Source: PALSA-612 sp963846915 (GTDB taxonomy: Bacteria; Actinomycetota; Thermoleophilia; Gaiellales; Gaiellaceae). Taken from it: a stretch of DNA of 64,000 bases. Below are positions 1-10,163 of this stretch, piece after piece. How positions within the stretch are numbered: position 1 is the stretch's first letter; each line of letters begins with the position of its first letter. Under the pieces are notes generated by a model. The model did no database searches, was not told the DNA's origin, and worked only from the letters and a program-made list of their open reading frames with translations. A program made the position numbers and the translations under genes. The stretch spans positions 744,001 through 808,000 of the forward strand of contig CAWJXV010000009.1 in the NCBI GenBank assembly GCA_963846915.1. Direction: 5' to 3'.

Positions 1-1248
1 AGCCCGAACTGGAGGCGATGCCCGCCGAGGAGCGGCGCGCCCTCCAGCGCGAGCGGCTGGCCGCTCTGCTCGAACGGCTCCGGCGCTCGTCCTCGGAGTA
101 CTGGCGCGAGAAGCTGGCCGGTGTAGACGCCGACGAGATCGAGTGCGGTTCCGTTCACGAGGAAGGCGGAGCTCCGGGACGCGTATCCCTTCGGGACGCT
201 GGCCGTCGGGCTCGAGCGGACCGTGCGAGTACACGCCTCGTCGGGGACGCGCGGCAAGGCGCTCATCGTCGCCTACACCTCCGCGGACATCGAGCTCTTC
301 GCCGAGGTCGTCGCGCGCTCGCTCGCGTGCGCCGGCGCGCGTCAGAGCGACGTCCTCCACGTCGCCTACGGCTACGGCCTGTTCACCGGAGGCCTCGGCT
401 TCCACTACGGCGGCGAGCTCCTCGGCGCGACCGTCGTTCCCGCCTCCGGTGGCAACGCCGGTCTCCAGCTCGAGCTGATGGCGGATCTCGGCGCGAACGG
501 GCTCGCGTGCACGCCGTCGTTTGCGCTGCTGCTCGCCGAGCGCGCCGCCGAGGCAGGCGTGGCCGGGGCGATCCCGCTTCGCTACGGCCTCTTCGGCGCC
601 GAGCCGTGGTCCGAGGCGATGCGCGAGAAGCTCGAGCGCGCCTGGGGAATCGACGCCTGCGACGTCTACGGCCTGTCGGAGGTGATCGGTCCCGGCGTCG
701 CGGCCGAGTGCCGCGAGGCGAAGGGCGCGCTCCACGTCTTCGACGACCACTTCTTCCCCGAGATCGTCGACCCGGAGACCGGGCGCTCCGTCCGAGACGG
801 TGAGCGAGGCGAGCTCGTCCTGACGACGCTGACGAAGGAGGCGTTTCCCGTCCTGCGCTACCGGACCGGCGACGTCACCAGCTTCGTCGACGGGCCTTGC
901 CCGTGCGGGCGCACCCATCGGCGAATCGCGCGCTTCAGCGGCCGCGTCGACGACATGCTGGTCGTCCGCGGGATCAACGTCTTCCCGAGCGAGATCGAGG
1001 CCGTCGTCCTCGACGACGCCGCACTCGGCGGCCAGTACGCGATCGTCGTCGACCGGCGCCCGACTCTGCCGGAGCTCGAGGTGCACGTCGAGACCGAAGG
1101 GCCCGTCGAGCATCTGGAGGAGCGGCTCGAAACGCGCCTCCGTCTCCGCGTCCGGGTCGTGGCGTGCGCGCCCGGATCGTTGCCGCGTACGGAGACGGGC
1201 AAGGCCAAGCGCGTCTTCGAGCGCGTGGACGACACCGAGCCGTGGTGA
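1..1248 (+). CDS. PaaK-like acyl-CoA ligase, 5'-partial, frameshifted
   Basis: Adenylate-forming ligase of the phenylacetate-CoA ligase type, expected to make an acyl-CoA from an aromatic or other carboxylate with ATP. The start lies before the window. The N-terminal part (PELEAMPAEERRALQ) is read in the frame of position 18. From about position 145 the frame changes and continues with PFTRKAELRDAYPFG, which aligns with the usual PFTTKxDLRDxYPFG block; roughly eight residues normally found between the parts are missing, so an indel of several bases or a frameshift plus deletion is likely. The ATP loop reads SSGTRGK where the family has SSGTTGK. The C-terminal domain is intact (YRTGDVTSF, RVDDMLVVRGINVFPSEIE, ETGKAKR). 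It overlaps the next gene by 4 bases. The substrate is unknown. Confidence 0.8.
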
Positions 1249-1628
1249 GCCCCGGCGAGGCACGCGTGGCCCGGCTCGCGACGGTGGGCACGGACGGCCG
1301 CCCGCACGTCGTCCCGATCTGCTTCGCGCTCGACGGCGACACGCTCTACACGGCCGTGGACGCGAAGCCGAAGTCGACTCGGGCGCTGCGACGACTGGCG
1401 AACATCGAGGCCGATCCGCGGGTCGAGATCGTGATCGACCACTACGACGAGGACTGGTCGAAGCTCTGGTGGGTGCGGCTCTCGGGCCGGGCCTGCGTCG
1501 TCGACCACGACGCGCGTGGCCTCGGGCTGTTGCGGGCGAAGTACCCGCAGTACCGGGACGACCCGCCGGCGGGACCGTTCGTCGTCGTCGCGATCGAGGC
1601 GCGAACGGCCTGGCAGGCCGCGCAATGA
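1245..1628 (+). CDS. PPOX-class F420-dependent enzyme, Rv0121 type
   Basis: Small split-barrel flavin/F420-binding protein (about 127 aa) resembling the Rv0121 family of probable F420-dependent oxidoreductases. Visible family features are the opening ARLATVGTDGRPHVVPICF, the central KSTRALRRLANIEADPRVE and the WWVRLSGRACV strand. GTG at 1245 forms a GTGA overlap with the stop of the ligase; GTG at 1242 is an alternative start. The overlap suggests co-translation with the ligase. The physiological substrate is not predictable. Confidence 0.8.
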   Translation: MSPGEARVARLATVGTDGRPHVVPICFALDGDTLYTAVDAKPKSTRALRRLANIEADPRVEIVIDHYDEDWSKLWWVRLSGRACVVDHDARGLGLLRAKYPQYRDDPPAGPFVVVAIEARTAWQAAQ

Positions 1629-1662
1629 GGGAGACTCACGGTGACCGAGGACGCAAGGCGAG

Positions 1663-2607
1663 CTACCGGAGCGCGTCCGGATTGAGGGCGTTGGGCGGCG
1701 GGCGGTGCTCGAGCAGCACCGCCCGCAGTGCCTGGACGCAGAGCATCCCCATCGCCTCGCGCGTCTCGAGGGTCGCCGAGCCGAGGTGGGGCGTGAGGAC
1801 GACGTTCTCGAGCGCGAGCAGCTCGGTCGTGACCTCCGGCTCGCGCTCGAAGACGTCGAGCGCGGCGCCCGCGATCCGGCCGTCGGCGAGCGCGCTGGCG
1901 AGCGCGGCCTCGTCGACGATCGGCCCCCGGCTCGTGTTGACGAGCACCGCCGTCGGCTTCATCAACCCGAGCGCGCGCTCGTCGATCAGGTGGTGCGTCT
2001 CCGCATAGAGCGGGACGTGCAGGCTGACGACGTCGGCGCCCGCGAGCAGCTCGTCCAGCGGCAGGGAGCCCGTGCGGGAGCTGTACACGACCTCCATGCC
2101 GTGTGCCTTGCCGAGTCGCGCGACCTCCTTGCCGATCCGGCCGTAGCCGACGAGGCCGAGCGTGAGCCCGCCGAGACCGCGTCCGAGCAGCATGTTCGGC
2201 GCCCAGATCCAGTTCTCGCGCCGCCGGAGGAGCCGGTCGCCCTCGGCCACGCGGCGGACGAGCGCGAGCATGAGTGCGATCGTGAGCTCGGCCGTCGCCT
2301 GCGTGAGCACGTCGGGCGTGTTCGCGACGACGACGCCGCGACGCGTGCACGCCGGCACGTCGACGTTGTCGAAGCCGACCGCGAAGTTGGCGACCACACG
2401 CAGGCGGGGGCCGGCGGCGTCGAGCAGCTCGTCGTCGATCCGGTCCGTCAGCATCGTCATCAACCCGTCCCGGCCGGCCACGCCCGCCAGCAGCTCCTCC
2501 CGCGAGGGCGGCCACTCGGAGTCGTGCACGTCGAGCGCGAACGACGCCTCGAGCTCGTCGCGCACCCGCGGCGGAAACCGCCGCGTGGCGAGCACCTTCG
2601 GCTTCAC
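1663..2607 (-). CDS. D-2-hydroxyacid dehydrogenase (glyoxylate/hydroxypyruvate reductase type)
   Basis: NAD(P)-dependent oxidoreductase of 314 aa that should interconvert a 2-oxoacid such as glyoxylate with its D-2-hydroxyacid. The Rossmann motif GYGRIG is at residues 154-159. The substrate-binding and catalytic signatures are present in order: VANFAVGFDNVD, NTSRGPIVDE (catalytic Arg) and PHLGSAT (catalytic His). The GTG start lies 1 base after the stop of the upstream PPOX gene, so the two form an operon. Glyoxylate is a product of allantoin breakdown, so a link to the ureide genes further along is possible but only inferred. Confidence 0.85.
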   Translation of the reverse strand: MKPKVLATRRFPPRVRDELEASFALDVHDSEWPPSREELLAGVAGRDGLMTMLTDRIDDELLDAAGPRLRVVANFAVGFDNVDVPACTRRGVVVANTPDVLTQATAELTIALMLALVRRVAEGDRLLRRRENWIWAPNMLLGRGLGGLTLGLVGYGRIGKEVARLGKAHGMEVVYSSRTGSLPLDELLAGADVVSLHVPLYAETHHLIDERALGLMKPTAVLVNTSRGPIVDEAALASALADGRIAGAALDVFEREPEVTTELLALENVVLTPHLGSATLETREAMGMLCVQALRAVLLEHRPPPNALNPDALR

Positions 2608-2608
2608 G

Positions 2609-3226
2609 TCAGCGCTCGATCACGTCGGCGCCCGGCTCGTTCGCCGGGTCGTCGGCGGCCAGCACGTCGCTTGCCCAGTCACGCGTCTTCCACGCCGGCA
2701 CGGGCGTCTCGCACTCGGCCCTGGGCACGAACCGGGAGCGCTCGACGAGCCGGTAGTGGTGGATGTAGCGGGGACAGTTCGGGAAGACCTCGGTCGCCTC
2801 GACGCGCCAGAGGAACTGCGCCTCCGGGTACTCGGCCAGGAGCGGGTCGTCATTCGAGTGCGACGCGATGCCGTTCAGCCGCAGCCGCTTGCGCTGCTCG
2901 AAGTCGACGAAGAGCAGCCCGACGTGCGGGTTGACGATGGCGTTGCCGGCCGTGAGGAACATGCCGTTCCCGTCGTAGTTCGGGAACGCGACGGTCCGCT
3001 CGTCGAGCACCTTGACGAAGCCGGGCTCGCCCCCCTTGTACGAGCACTGCGGCCTGCCCTCGGCATCGGCCGTCGCGATGAAGAGCATGTCGCAGCCCTC
3101 GATGAAGACGCGGTCGGACTCGTCGATCGTCGGCCGCGAGACGAATCGTTCCTCGAGCCGGTCGGCGAGCCGGCGCGTGTCGTAGCGGTCCTGGTAGCGC
3201 CGGCTGCCCTCGTTGTAGATGCTCAC
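2609..3226 (-). CDS. Pyridoxamine 5'-phosphate oxidase family protein
   Basis: 205-aa FMN-binding split-barrel protein. The core is visible as DMLFIATADAEGRPQCSYKGG, followed by FPNYDGNGMFLTAGNA and VGLLFVDFEQRKRLRLNG, typical of the large uncharacterised PPOX subgroup acting as flavin reductases or nitro/pyridoxal-type oxidoreductases. It is transcribed leftward and immediately precedes the hydroxyacid dehydrogenase gene with a 1-base gap. The specific reaction is unknown. Confidence 0.8.
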   Translation of the reverse strand: MSIYNEGSRRYQDRYDTRRLADRLEERFVSRPTIDESDRVFIEGCDMLFIATADAEGRPQCSYKGGEPGFVKVLDERTVAFPNYDGNGMFLTAGNAIVNPHVGLLFVDFEQRKRLRLNGIASHSNDDPLLAEYPEAQFLWRVEATEVFPNCPRYIHHYRLVERSRFVPRAECETPVPAWKTRDWASDVLAADDPANEPGADVIER

Positions 3227-3318
3227 GCGACGATTATGCGGAAGGCAGGCGTGTCACCGGCTCGTTCAGCTGCTGATCCGGACGGTCGTGTCGCGCGGCG
3301 TGGCATCATGGCCGTCCT

Positions 3319-3828
3319 CTGAGACGACCGCTGCCGATCGTCCTCTCCGCCTGCATCGCCCTCCTGCTCGCGGCTCCCTTCCCGGCGGGTGCGCGTGCCC
3401 GGGCCACCGCCTGCACCCCGGGGCACACGAAGGTCGACGGCAAGAAGGCCGAGCGGTTCTGCGGCTCGGCGACGGCGGCGCTGCACGTGGGCAAGTTCTG
3501 GGTGCGGCTGAGCGGCGGCTCGTGCGCCGCCACCTCGAAGTTCTTCACCGTCAACGTCGGGACGGCGGTCGTCGCGCCGAACCAGAAGGTGCCGTACTTC
3601 GGCCTCACCGTCGGGCAGTTCCCGAACGCGCCGAAGACCCGCAAGCCGGCCGGCGACGACGGCGTCTACCACCTCGGCGTCGTCGTCATCCGCTGGCACG
3701 GCGGCGCCTGGGACATCAACGGCTACGTCAGGGTCACGCTCTGGGGCGACCGCTCGGGCGGCAAGTTCTCCGGCCGCACGACCGCGTATCCGCACAGCAG
3801 CATCTACGGCGCGTTCACGTGCTCGTGA
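3319..3828 (+). CDS. Secreted Cys-containing protein of unknown function
   Basis: About 169 aa. The first 30 residues form a classic signal peptide (LRRPLPIVLSACIALLLAAP, then an AxA-type site). The mature part has four cysteines (two near the N-terminus, one mid-way, one at the C-terminus) and a beta-rich composition. No ATG/GTG/TTG start exists in this frame after the upstream stop; CTG at 3319 is the only candidate. An ATG at 3308 in another frame would read MAVLRRPLPIVLSACIALL if the CT dinucleotide near 3316 were removed, so a 2-base sequence error at the start is plausible. Its end overlaps the convergent acetyltransferase gene by 14 bases. No family recognised. Confidence 0.6.
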   Translation: MRRPLPIVLSACIALLLAAPFPAGARARATACTPGHTKVDGKKAERFCGSATAALHVGKFWVRLSGGSCAATSKFFTVNVGTAVVAPNQKVPYFGLTVGQFPNAPKTRKPAGDDGVYHLGVVVIRWHGGAWDINGYVRVTLWGDRSGGKFSGRTTAYPHSSIYGAFTCS

Positions 3829-4609
3829 GGCCGCTGCGGTCGACCAGCAGGTGCTGCTCGGCGACGGTGGCGAAGCCGATCCGCTCGAGAATCGGTCTCG
3901 ACATCTTCCCGGCGCCGACGGCGAGGGCCGGCGCCCCGCGGCGCACCGCTTCGTCCCAGCGTGCTCGCACGAGCGCACGGAACGCCCCGCGGCCGCGGTA
4001 GTCGGGCAGCGTCGTCGCTCCGGACAGGAAGCCCGCGAACGGCAGGAGGACCATGTCGCCGGTTGCGACCGGCTCGCCGTCGACGTAGGCGAGGAACGTG
4101 ACTGCGTGGCCGACTCGTTGTCGCCACTCCCAGCGCTCCGGGAGCGTCTCGCGTATCCGGGCCAGCTGTTCGTCGGTGGAGTCCGCGGTCGACCAGGCGA
4201 TTTCGCGGGCGATCGAGAACTCCTCGACCCGATCGACTCGTCGCACGTCGAACCCGGCGACCTGGGGCGGCTCCGTCCTCGAGATCATCGCGGCGACCAC
4301 GGGATCGTCGCTGTACGGCGATGCACCGAGTCGGAGCAGCCGGTCCTCGAGGTCGTCCGGTGTCGAGGACGTGCCTACCCACCACGTGAACTCGTCCCGA
4401 CCGCGCTCGCGGAACATTGCCCGCAGCTGCGGCACGCGCTCCTCGACGCTCGACGCGTCGAAGCGGGTCCGGTGCACGCCGCCCGCGGGCGCCCAGGGGA
4501 AGCCGGTCTCGTCGATGAGCACGCAGTCGGGCAACTCGAGCTTCTCGACGCTGGGCGGCGCCGGGAGGTGGACCTCGATGTCCTCGGCGAGCTCTTCGAG
4601 GAGCGTCAA
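3815..4609 (-). CDS. GNAT family N-acetyltransferase
   Basis: 264-aa protein whose C-terminal half carries the GNAT fold: a substrate strand GEPVATGDMVLLPFAGF, the acetyl-CoA loop LPDYRGRGAFRALV (RGRGA pyrophosphate loop) and the closing strand GAPALAVGAGKMSRPILERIGF. The N-terminal 100 residues are a divergent extension (WWVGTSSTPDDLEDRLLRLG) seen in two-lobed GNAT proteins. TTG at 4609 overlaps the aminotransferase stop by 4 bases (TTGA), so the pair is translationally coupled. Substrate unknown. Confidence 0.8.
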   Translation of the reverse strand: MTLLEELAEDIEVHLPAPPSVEKLELPDCVLIDETGFPWAPAGGVHRTRFDASSVEERVPQLRAMFRERGRDEFTWWVGTSSTPDDLEDRLLRLGASPYSDDPVVAAMISRTEPPQVAGFDVRRVDRVEEFSIAREIAWSTADSTDEQLARIRETLPERWEWRQRVGHAVTFLAYVDGEPVATGDMVLLPFAGFLSGATTLPDYRGRGAFRALVRARWDEAVRRGAPALAVGAGKMSRPILERIGFATVAEQHLLVDRSGLTST

Positions 4610-5961
4610 GCCGAGTAGTACTCGTCCGCGATCGAGAGCACGTCGTCGAGGACGGCGAGGCCCTCGTCGAGCTCCTCGCGGGTGATCGTCAGCGGCGGCG
4701 CGATCATGACCACGTTCCAGTGCACGAACAGGTAGAGGCCTCGCTCCATCGCCGCCTTCGCCATCCGCGCCACCGGAGCCGCCGCCTCGCCGCCCGCGTT
4801 GAACGGCACGAGCGGCTCGCGCGTCTCGCGGTCGCGGACGAGCTCGAGGCCCCAGAAGAGCCCGAGCCCGCGGACGTCGCCGATCGACGCGTGGCGCTCG
4901 GCCAGCCTCGGCAGCTCCTGGCGGAGGACGTCGCCCATCGCGGCCGAGTTCTCGACGATGCCTTCCTCCTTGAACGCCTCGATCGACGCCACCGCGGCTG
5001 CGCACGCGAGCGGATGGCCGGAGTACGTGAGCCCGCCGGCGAAGAACTTGTCCTTGATCGCCTCGTACACGCCGCGGCGCACGGTCAGCGCCCCGAGCGG
5101 CACGTAGCCCGAGTTGATGCCCTTCGCCGTCGTGATCAGGTCGGGCACGACGTCCCAGTTCTCGCAGGCGAACCAGCGCCCGGTGCGGCCCCAGCCGGCC
5201 ATGATCTCGTCGCAGATCAGCAGGATCCCATGCCGGTCGCAGGTCTCCCGGATCGACTGCAGGTAGCCGTCGGGCGGGACGATCAGGCCGTTCGTGCCCG
5301 TGACCGTCTCGAGGATGACGGCGGCGACGGTGTGCGCGCCCTCGTACTGCAGGATCTCCTCGAGGTGCGGCCCGCCCGAGCACACCGGGCAGGGATCGGG
5401 ATGCCCGGCGGGGCAGCGGTAGGTGTACGGATCGAACATGCGCACGACGCCGGGGATTCCCGGCTCGGCGAACCAGCGCCGCGGGTCGCCCGTGAGCGTG
5501 ACCGCGCCACCCGTCGCCCCGTGGTAGGAGCGGTAGCGCGCGATCACCTTGTGGCGTCCCGTCACCCAGCGGGCGAGCTTGACCGCGTTCTCGTTCGCCT
5601 CCGCGCCCCCGTTCGTGAAAAACGTGCGCTCGAGGTCGCCCGGCATCACCTCGGCGATCAGCCGCGCCGCCTCCGAGCGCTTGTCGTTCGCCATCGGCGG
5701 GCCGATCGTGCAGAGCGTGTCCGCCTGCTCCTTGATCGCCGCGACCAGCTTCGGGTGCTGGTGGCCGATGGAGACGTTGACGAGCTGCGACGCGAAATCG
5801 AGGTAGCGCTTGCCCTCGTAGTCCCAGAAGTAGCGGCCCTCGGCGCCGGCCACCGCGAGCGGCGAGAGAGCCGACTGTACCGACCAGGAGTGGATCAGGT
5901 ACTCGCGGTCGAGGGCGACGACCTGCTCGCCCTCGGCGCTTCGATTCTCGACGAGCGCCAT
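4606..5961 (-). CDS. Class III aminotransferase (omega-amino acid:pyruvate type)
   Basis: 451-aa PLP-dependent transaminase expected to move the amino group of an omega-amino acid or amine (beta-alanine, taurine or putrescine-like) to pyruvate. The PLP lysine is K280 in TTAKGINSGY and the pyridine-binding Asp is D251 in ICDEIMAGWGRTG. A Cys-rich insert (CPAGHPDPCPVC, about residues 183-194) sits after RMFDPYTYR, as in taurine-pyruvate aminotransferase relatives. It is divergent from mmsA across about 50 bases. A beta-alanine transaminase would yield malonate semialdehyde, the likely substrate of the neighbouring dehydrogenase. Confidence 0.85.
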   Translation of the reverse strand: MALVENRSAEGEQVVALDREYLIHSWSVQSALSPLAVAGAEGRYFWDYEGKRYLDFASQLVNVSIGHQHPKLVAAIKEQADTLCTIGPPMANDKRSEAARLIAEVMPGDLERTFFTNGGAEANENAVKLARWVTGRHKVIARYRSYHGATGGAVTLTGDPRRWFAEPGIPGVVRMFDPYTYRCPAGHPDPCPVCSGGPHLEEILQYEGAHTVAAVILETVTGTNGLIVPPDGYLQSIRETCDRHGILLICDEIMAGWGRTGRWFACENWDVVPDLITTAKGINSGYVPLGALTVRRGVYEAIKDKFFAGGLTYSGHPLACAAAVASIEAFKEEGIVENSAAMGDVLRQELPRLAERHASIGDVRGLGLFWGLELVRDRETREPLVPFNAGGEAAAPVARMAKAAMERGLYLFVHWNVVMIAPPLTITREELDEGLAVLDDVLSIADEYYSA

Positions 5962-6011
5962 CGTTTTAGCTTACTCGCGCTACGCTCCAACGTGAAACCC
6001 GAGGAGGCGAG

Positions 6012-7544
<1,533 letters not shown>

Positions 7545-7563
7545 CGGCAAGTCCGGCGCCTGA

Positions 7564-7968
7564 CTAGATCGACAGCTCGTCGGCGCCCGGCGCGTCGAGC
7601 GCCGCGAGATACGCCTGGAACGCCGCCTGGCGGCGGCGGCACTGCACGAGCTCCTCGTTCAGCCGCGCGAGCTCCTCGGCGTGCGGGTCGACCGGCTCCG
7701 CGTCGTCGAAGTCGATCAGGTCGTCGCGCTCGAAGAAGTCGGGGCCGTCCTCCGGTTCGTACGGAAGCGGGTTCAGCTCTGCCTTGACGATCGCGACATC
7801 CTCGGCAGACATGGCGGCGAAGGCGGCGTCGTCGACCTGGGGCCCGTCCACCTCTGCGATCACGAGCCCGACCTGGTCCTCGAGCGCCTGCTCCCGCTCG
7901 CGCTCGAAATCGAGCGACTCCTGCGCCTGGCGGCGCCTGACGCCGCGTGCGATCGCCTCCCTGTCCAC
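7564..7968 (-). CDS. Hypothetical acidic coiled-coil-like protein
   Basis: 134 aa, rich in Glu, Asp and Arg. It starts VDREAIARGVRRRQAQES from GTG at 7968 and ends DAPGADELSI. The N-terminal and C-terminal parts (EREREQALEDQ; AEELARLNEELVQCRRRQAAFQAYL) look helical or coiled-coil; the middle is acidic (FFERDDLIDFDDAEPVD). I do not recognise the family. It converges on mmsA and is divergent from the MFS gene across the repeated hairpin element. Confidence 0.6.
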   Translation of the reverse strand: MDREAIARGVRRRQAQESLDFEREREQALEDQVGLVIAEVDGPQVDDAAFAAMSAEDVAIVKAELNPLPYEPEDGPDFFERDDLIDFDDAEPVDPHAEELARLNEELVQCRRRQAAFQAYLAALDAPGADELSI

Positions 7969-8062
7969 CAGGCAAAGATAATCGTCCGGTGGCGGCCACG
8001 CGCTCTCCGAGCAAAGCGGTCCGCCGCGATTGTCGATTTGCCTCGGGCAGACGCAGACACTC

Positions 8063-8162
8063 GCCGCGGAGCCGTGGCTTTGCCGCGGCGTAGCTCGGGC
8101 GGCCTGACCGTCGACCACGACGGGAAGGGGGACGACGGGGGAAACCGGCCGTATCCCCCGTC
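8063..8162. repeat. Intergenic repeat with GGGGGAAAC hairpin, copy A
   Basis: About 100-bp element nearly identical in layout to 9354-9452: GCCGCGGAG.CGTGGCTTT/CGCCGCGGCGTAGC, a variable middle, GGGAAGGGGG, then a hairpin with GGGGGA and TCCCCC arms around ACCGGCCGTA. The outer stem bases (GAC/GTC here) differ from copy B (AGC/GCT) but still pair. It lies between the divergent genes at 7968 and 8185. Confidence 0.75.
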
Positions 8163-8184
8163 CCGGACGCGCTCTCCGAGGGTC

Positions 8185-9342
8185 GTGCTCGCGAGCGCGT
8201 CGGCGGCGCAGGCGGCCGTGTCCTTCGTCAACTTCGGCCTGCCCTCGATCGGCCCGGATCTCCGGCACCACTACGGGCTCAGCCTGCCCGAGCTCGGCGC
8301 TGTCCTGACCGCAGCCCTGCTCGGCTCCGGGATCGCGCTGATCGCCGCCGGCATCGCAGTCGACCGCTTCGGTGCGCGGCCGTCCACGCTCGTCGGCACC
8401 GCCCTGGCCACCGCGGGCCTCGCCGCGGCCGCCGGGGCGGAGTCGAAGGGCGTGCTGTTCGTCTCCCTGGCCGTTTCCGGGATCGGATCGTCCGTGATCC
8501 CGATCGCGGGCGCCGGCGCCCTGTTCCGCGCCTATCCGCCGACACGCCGTGGGTGGGCGCTCGGCGTCCGCCAGACGGCCGTGCCGCTCGGCGGCACGAT
8601 CGCGGCGCTGGCCATGCCCGGCCTCGTGACCCTCGGGGGCGTCGAGCTCGCCTTCGCGGTCGCGGCCGGCATGGTCGCCGTGACGGGCACGGTCTTCGGC
8701 CTGATCCCGGAGGAAGGATCCGGCCCTGCCCGGACACGCGTGAAGCGGGTCTTCCGGAGCATCCTGCGAGCGCCCGGGATGGCCCGCCTGCTCCTCGTCG
8801 GCGCGCTCTACATCGTCGTGCTGCAGGCCATCCTCTCGTACATGGTGCCCTCGGCCCGGGCGGCGGGGCTTTCGGCGTTCTGGGCCGGGTTCACGTACTT
8901 CGCCGTCAACGTGACGGCGATGGTGGCGCGGCTGGTCTGGGGCAAGGTCGCCGACCGGCAGGGCGGCTCCCGGCGGGTGCGGACGCTCGTCGAGACGGGT
9001 GTCGTCGGCTCGATCGGCGGGCTCGTGTTCGCGCTCGCGCTGCACGCCGGCCCGGGCCTCGTCCTGCCGGCGGCGGTGCTGTTCGGCTTCGGCGCGCTCG
9101 GCTGGAACGCGCTCCTCTACGTCATCGCGGGCGAGAGCACCTCGCCTGATCTCGCGGGGCGGTCCGTCGCAGTCGCGGCCACGGTCGTCTTCCTGATCTC
9201 GGCGTTCGCGACGCCGTTACTCGGAGCGCTGGCCGATGACGCTGGCTGGAACGTGTTCTGGATCACGGCCGCCGCCCTCTCGGCTGTCGGCGCGATCGCT
9301 GCCGCTGGCTTGCGAAGACGGCCCACGGGCGACCTCGGCTGA
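8185..9342 (+). CDS. MFS transporter
   Basis: 385-aa major facilitator with about 12 predicted membrane segments. It opens with VLASASAAQAAVSFVNFGLPS, has the loop-2/3 signature region GIAVDRFGARPSTLVG and the repeat in the second half VWGKVADRQGGSRRV. It resembles CynX/YjiJ-like or drug/organic-anion MFS proteins; substrate unknown. GTG at 8185 is the first start after the hairpin element that leaves a sensible N-terminus. The gene sits exactly between two direct copies of the hairpin repeat. Confidence 0.8.
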   Translation: MLASASAAQAAVSFVNFGLPSIGPDLRHHYGLSLPELGAVLTAALLGSGIALIAAGIAVDRFGARPSTLVGTALATAGLAAAAGAESKGVLFVSLAVSGIGSSVIPIAGAGALFRAYPPTRRGWALGVRQTAVPLGGTIAALAMPGLVTLGGVELAFAVAAGMVAVTGTVFGLIPEEGSGPARTRVKRVFRSILRAPGMARLLLVGALYIVVLQAILSYMVPSARAAGLSAFWAGFTYFAVNVTAMVARLVWGKVADRQGGSRRVRTLVETGVVGSIGGLVFALALHAGPGLVLPAAVLFGFGALGWNALLYVIAGESTSPDLAGRSVAVAATVVFLISAFATPLLGALADDAGWNVFWITAAALSAVGAIAAAGLRRRPTGDLG

Positions 9343-9353
9343 TCCAACGATCC

Positions 9354-9452
9354 GCCGCGGAGTCGTGGCTTCGCCGCGGCGTAGCCCGAGCGACCGGAAA
9401 CGCGCGGCGCAAGGGAAGGGGGCCAGCGGGGGAAACCGGCCGTTTCCCCCGC
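9354..9452. terminator. Hairpin repeat copy B / probable terminator of MFS gene
   Basis: Second direct copy of the 100-bp element, beginning 11 bases after the MFS stop. The hairpin has 12-base arms (AGCGGGGGAAAC and its complement) around CGGCC and is preceded by AAGGGAAGGGGG. There is no clear U-tract, so terminator function is inferred from position and stem strength. Confidence 0.65.
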
Positions 9453-9461
9453 TTTGAGATT

Positions 9462-9474
9462 GCATACTGTATGG
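9462..9474. promoter_or_regulatory. GntR-type operator overlapping a start codon
   Basis: GCATACTGTATGG is a near-perfect palindrome around a central T, of the TNGTNNNACNA-like class bound by FadR-subfamily GntR proteins. CATACT (9463-9468) could be a -10 element. The site overlaps the first ATG (9471) of the GntR gene, which suggests autoregulation and perhaps a leaderless message starting at GTG 9483. Confidence 0.5.
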
Positions 9475-10163
9475 TCGCGGCCGTGGCGAGGATCGTCCAG
9501 GAGCGCGCGCCGCTTGTCCGCAACGCGAGTGCTGCGGCCACGGAGGTGATCCGCGAGGCGATCGTCGACGGGCGGCTTCCCCCCGGCCAGCGCCTGAAGG
9601 AGGAAGAGCTCGCCCGCGAGCTCGGCATCAGCCGGACGCCCGTTCGCGAGGCGCTGCTGATCCTCCAGACCGAGGGGCTCGTCGACGCCGCGCCCAACCG
9701 CGGTGCCGTCGTCCGCAGCCACGACGCCGACGATCTCGAGGACCTGTACCAGCTGCGGGCGCTGCTGGAGGGCTACGCCGCCCGGCGCGCCGCCGCCAAC
9801 ATCTCGCAGGCCGCCGTCGACGGCCTCTGGGCGAGCTGCGACCGCTTCGAGAACCTGATCGAGGGCGACGTGCAGGAGCTCGTCAAGGAGAACCTGCTCT
9901 TCCACAACGTGATCCTCGACGCCGCGCAGAGCCGGCGCGTCGCCGAGCTGATCCGCAAGGTGATCGAGCTGCCGCTCGTCTACCGCTCCTACATCTGGTA
10001 CTCGATCGACCAGCGGCGCATCTCCGCGCACTACCACCGGCAGATCACCCGAGCGCTCGAGGCGCGCGACGGCGAGCGGGCCGAGCTCGTGATGAAGGAG
10101 CACGTGTTCGAGGCGCGCGACGTCCTCGTCGGCCAGGTCCGCGCCCAGGAGGAGACGGGTTGA
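9471..10163 (+). CDS. GntR family regulator, FCD (FadR) type
   Basis: 230-aa transcription factor. The winged helix-turn-helix spans about residues 22-85 (PGQRLKEEELARELGISRTPVREALLILQTEGLV) and is followed by an all-helical FCD ligand-binding domain (DLEDLYQLRALLEGYAARRA; HNVILDAAQSRRV; HYHRQITRALEARDGERAE). Ligands of such proteins are usually small organic acids. It leads the CoA-transferase/HyuAB operon with a TTGA overlap, so it probably controls it. GTG at 9483 is an alternative start, because the ATG lies inside the likely operator. Confidence 0.85.
   Translation: MVAAVARIVQERAPLVRNASAAATEVIREAIVDGRLPPGQRLKEEELARELGISRTPVREALLILQTEGLVDAAPNRGAVVRSHDADDLEDLYQLRALLEGYAARRAAANISQAAVDGLWASCDRFENLIEGDVQELVKENLLFHNVILDAAQSRRVAELIRKVIELPLVYRSYIWYSIDQRRISAHYHRQITRALEARDGERAELVMKEHVFEARDVLVGQVRAQEETG

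Noticed and set aside
7681..8184. N-terminal extension of the MFS protein back to 7681
   Set aside because: It would overlap the opposite-strand gene and the hairpin element, and translates to non-transporter, Arg-rich sequence. GTG 8185 gives a normal first membrane segment.
8063..9452. MFS gene as an insertion-sequence passenger
   Set aside because: There is no transposase, no target-site duplication that I can see, and the repeated element also ends other genes, so a terminator/REP family is at least as likely.
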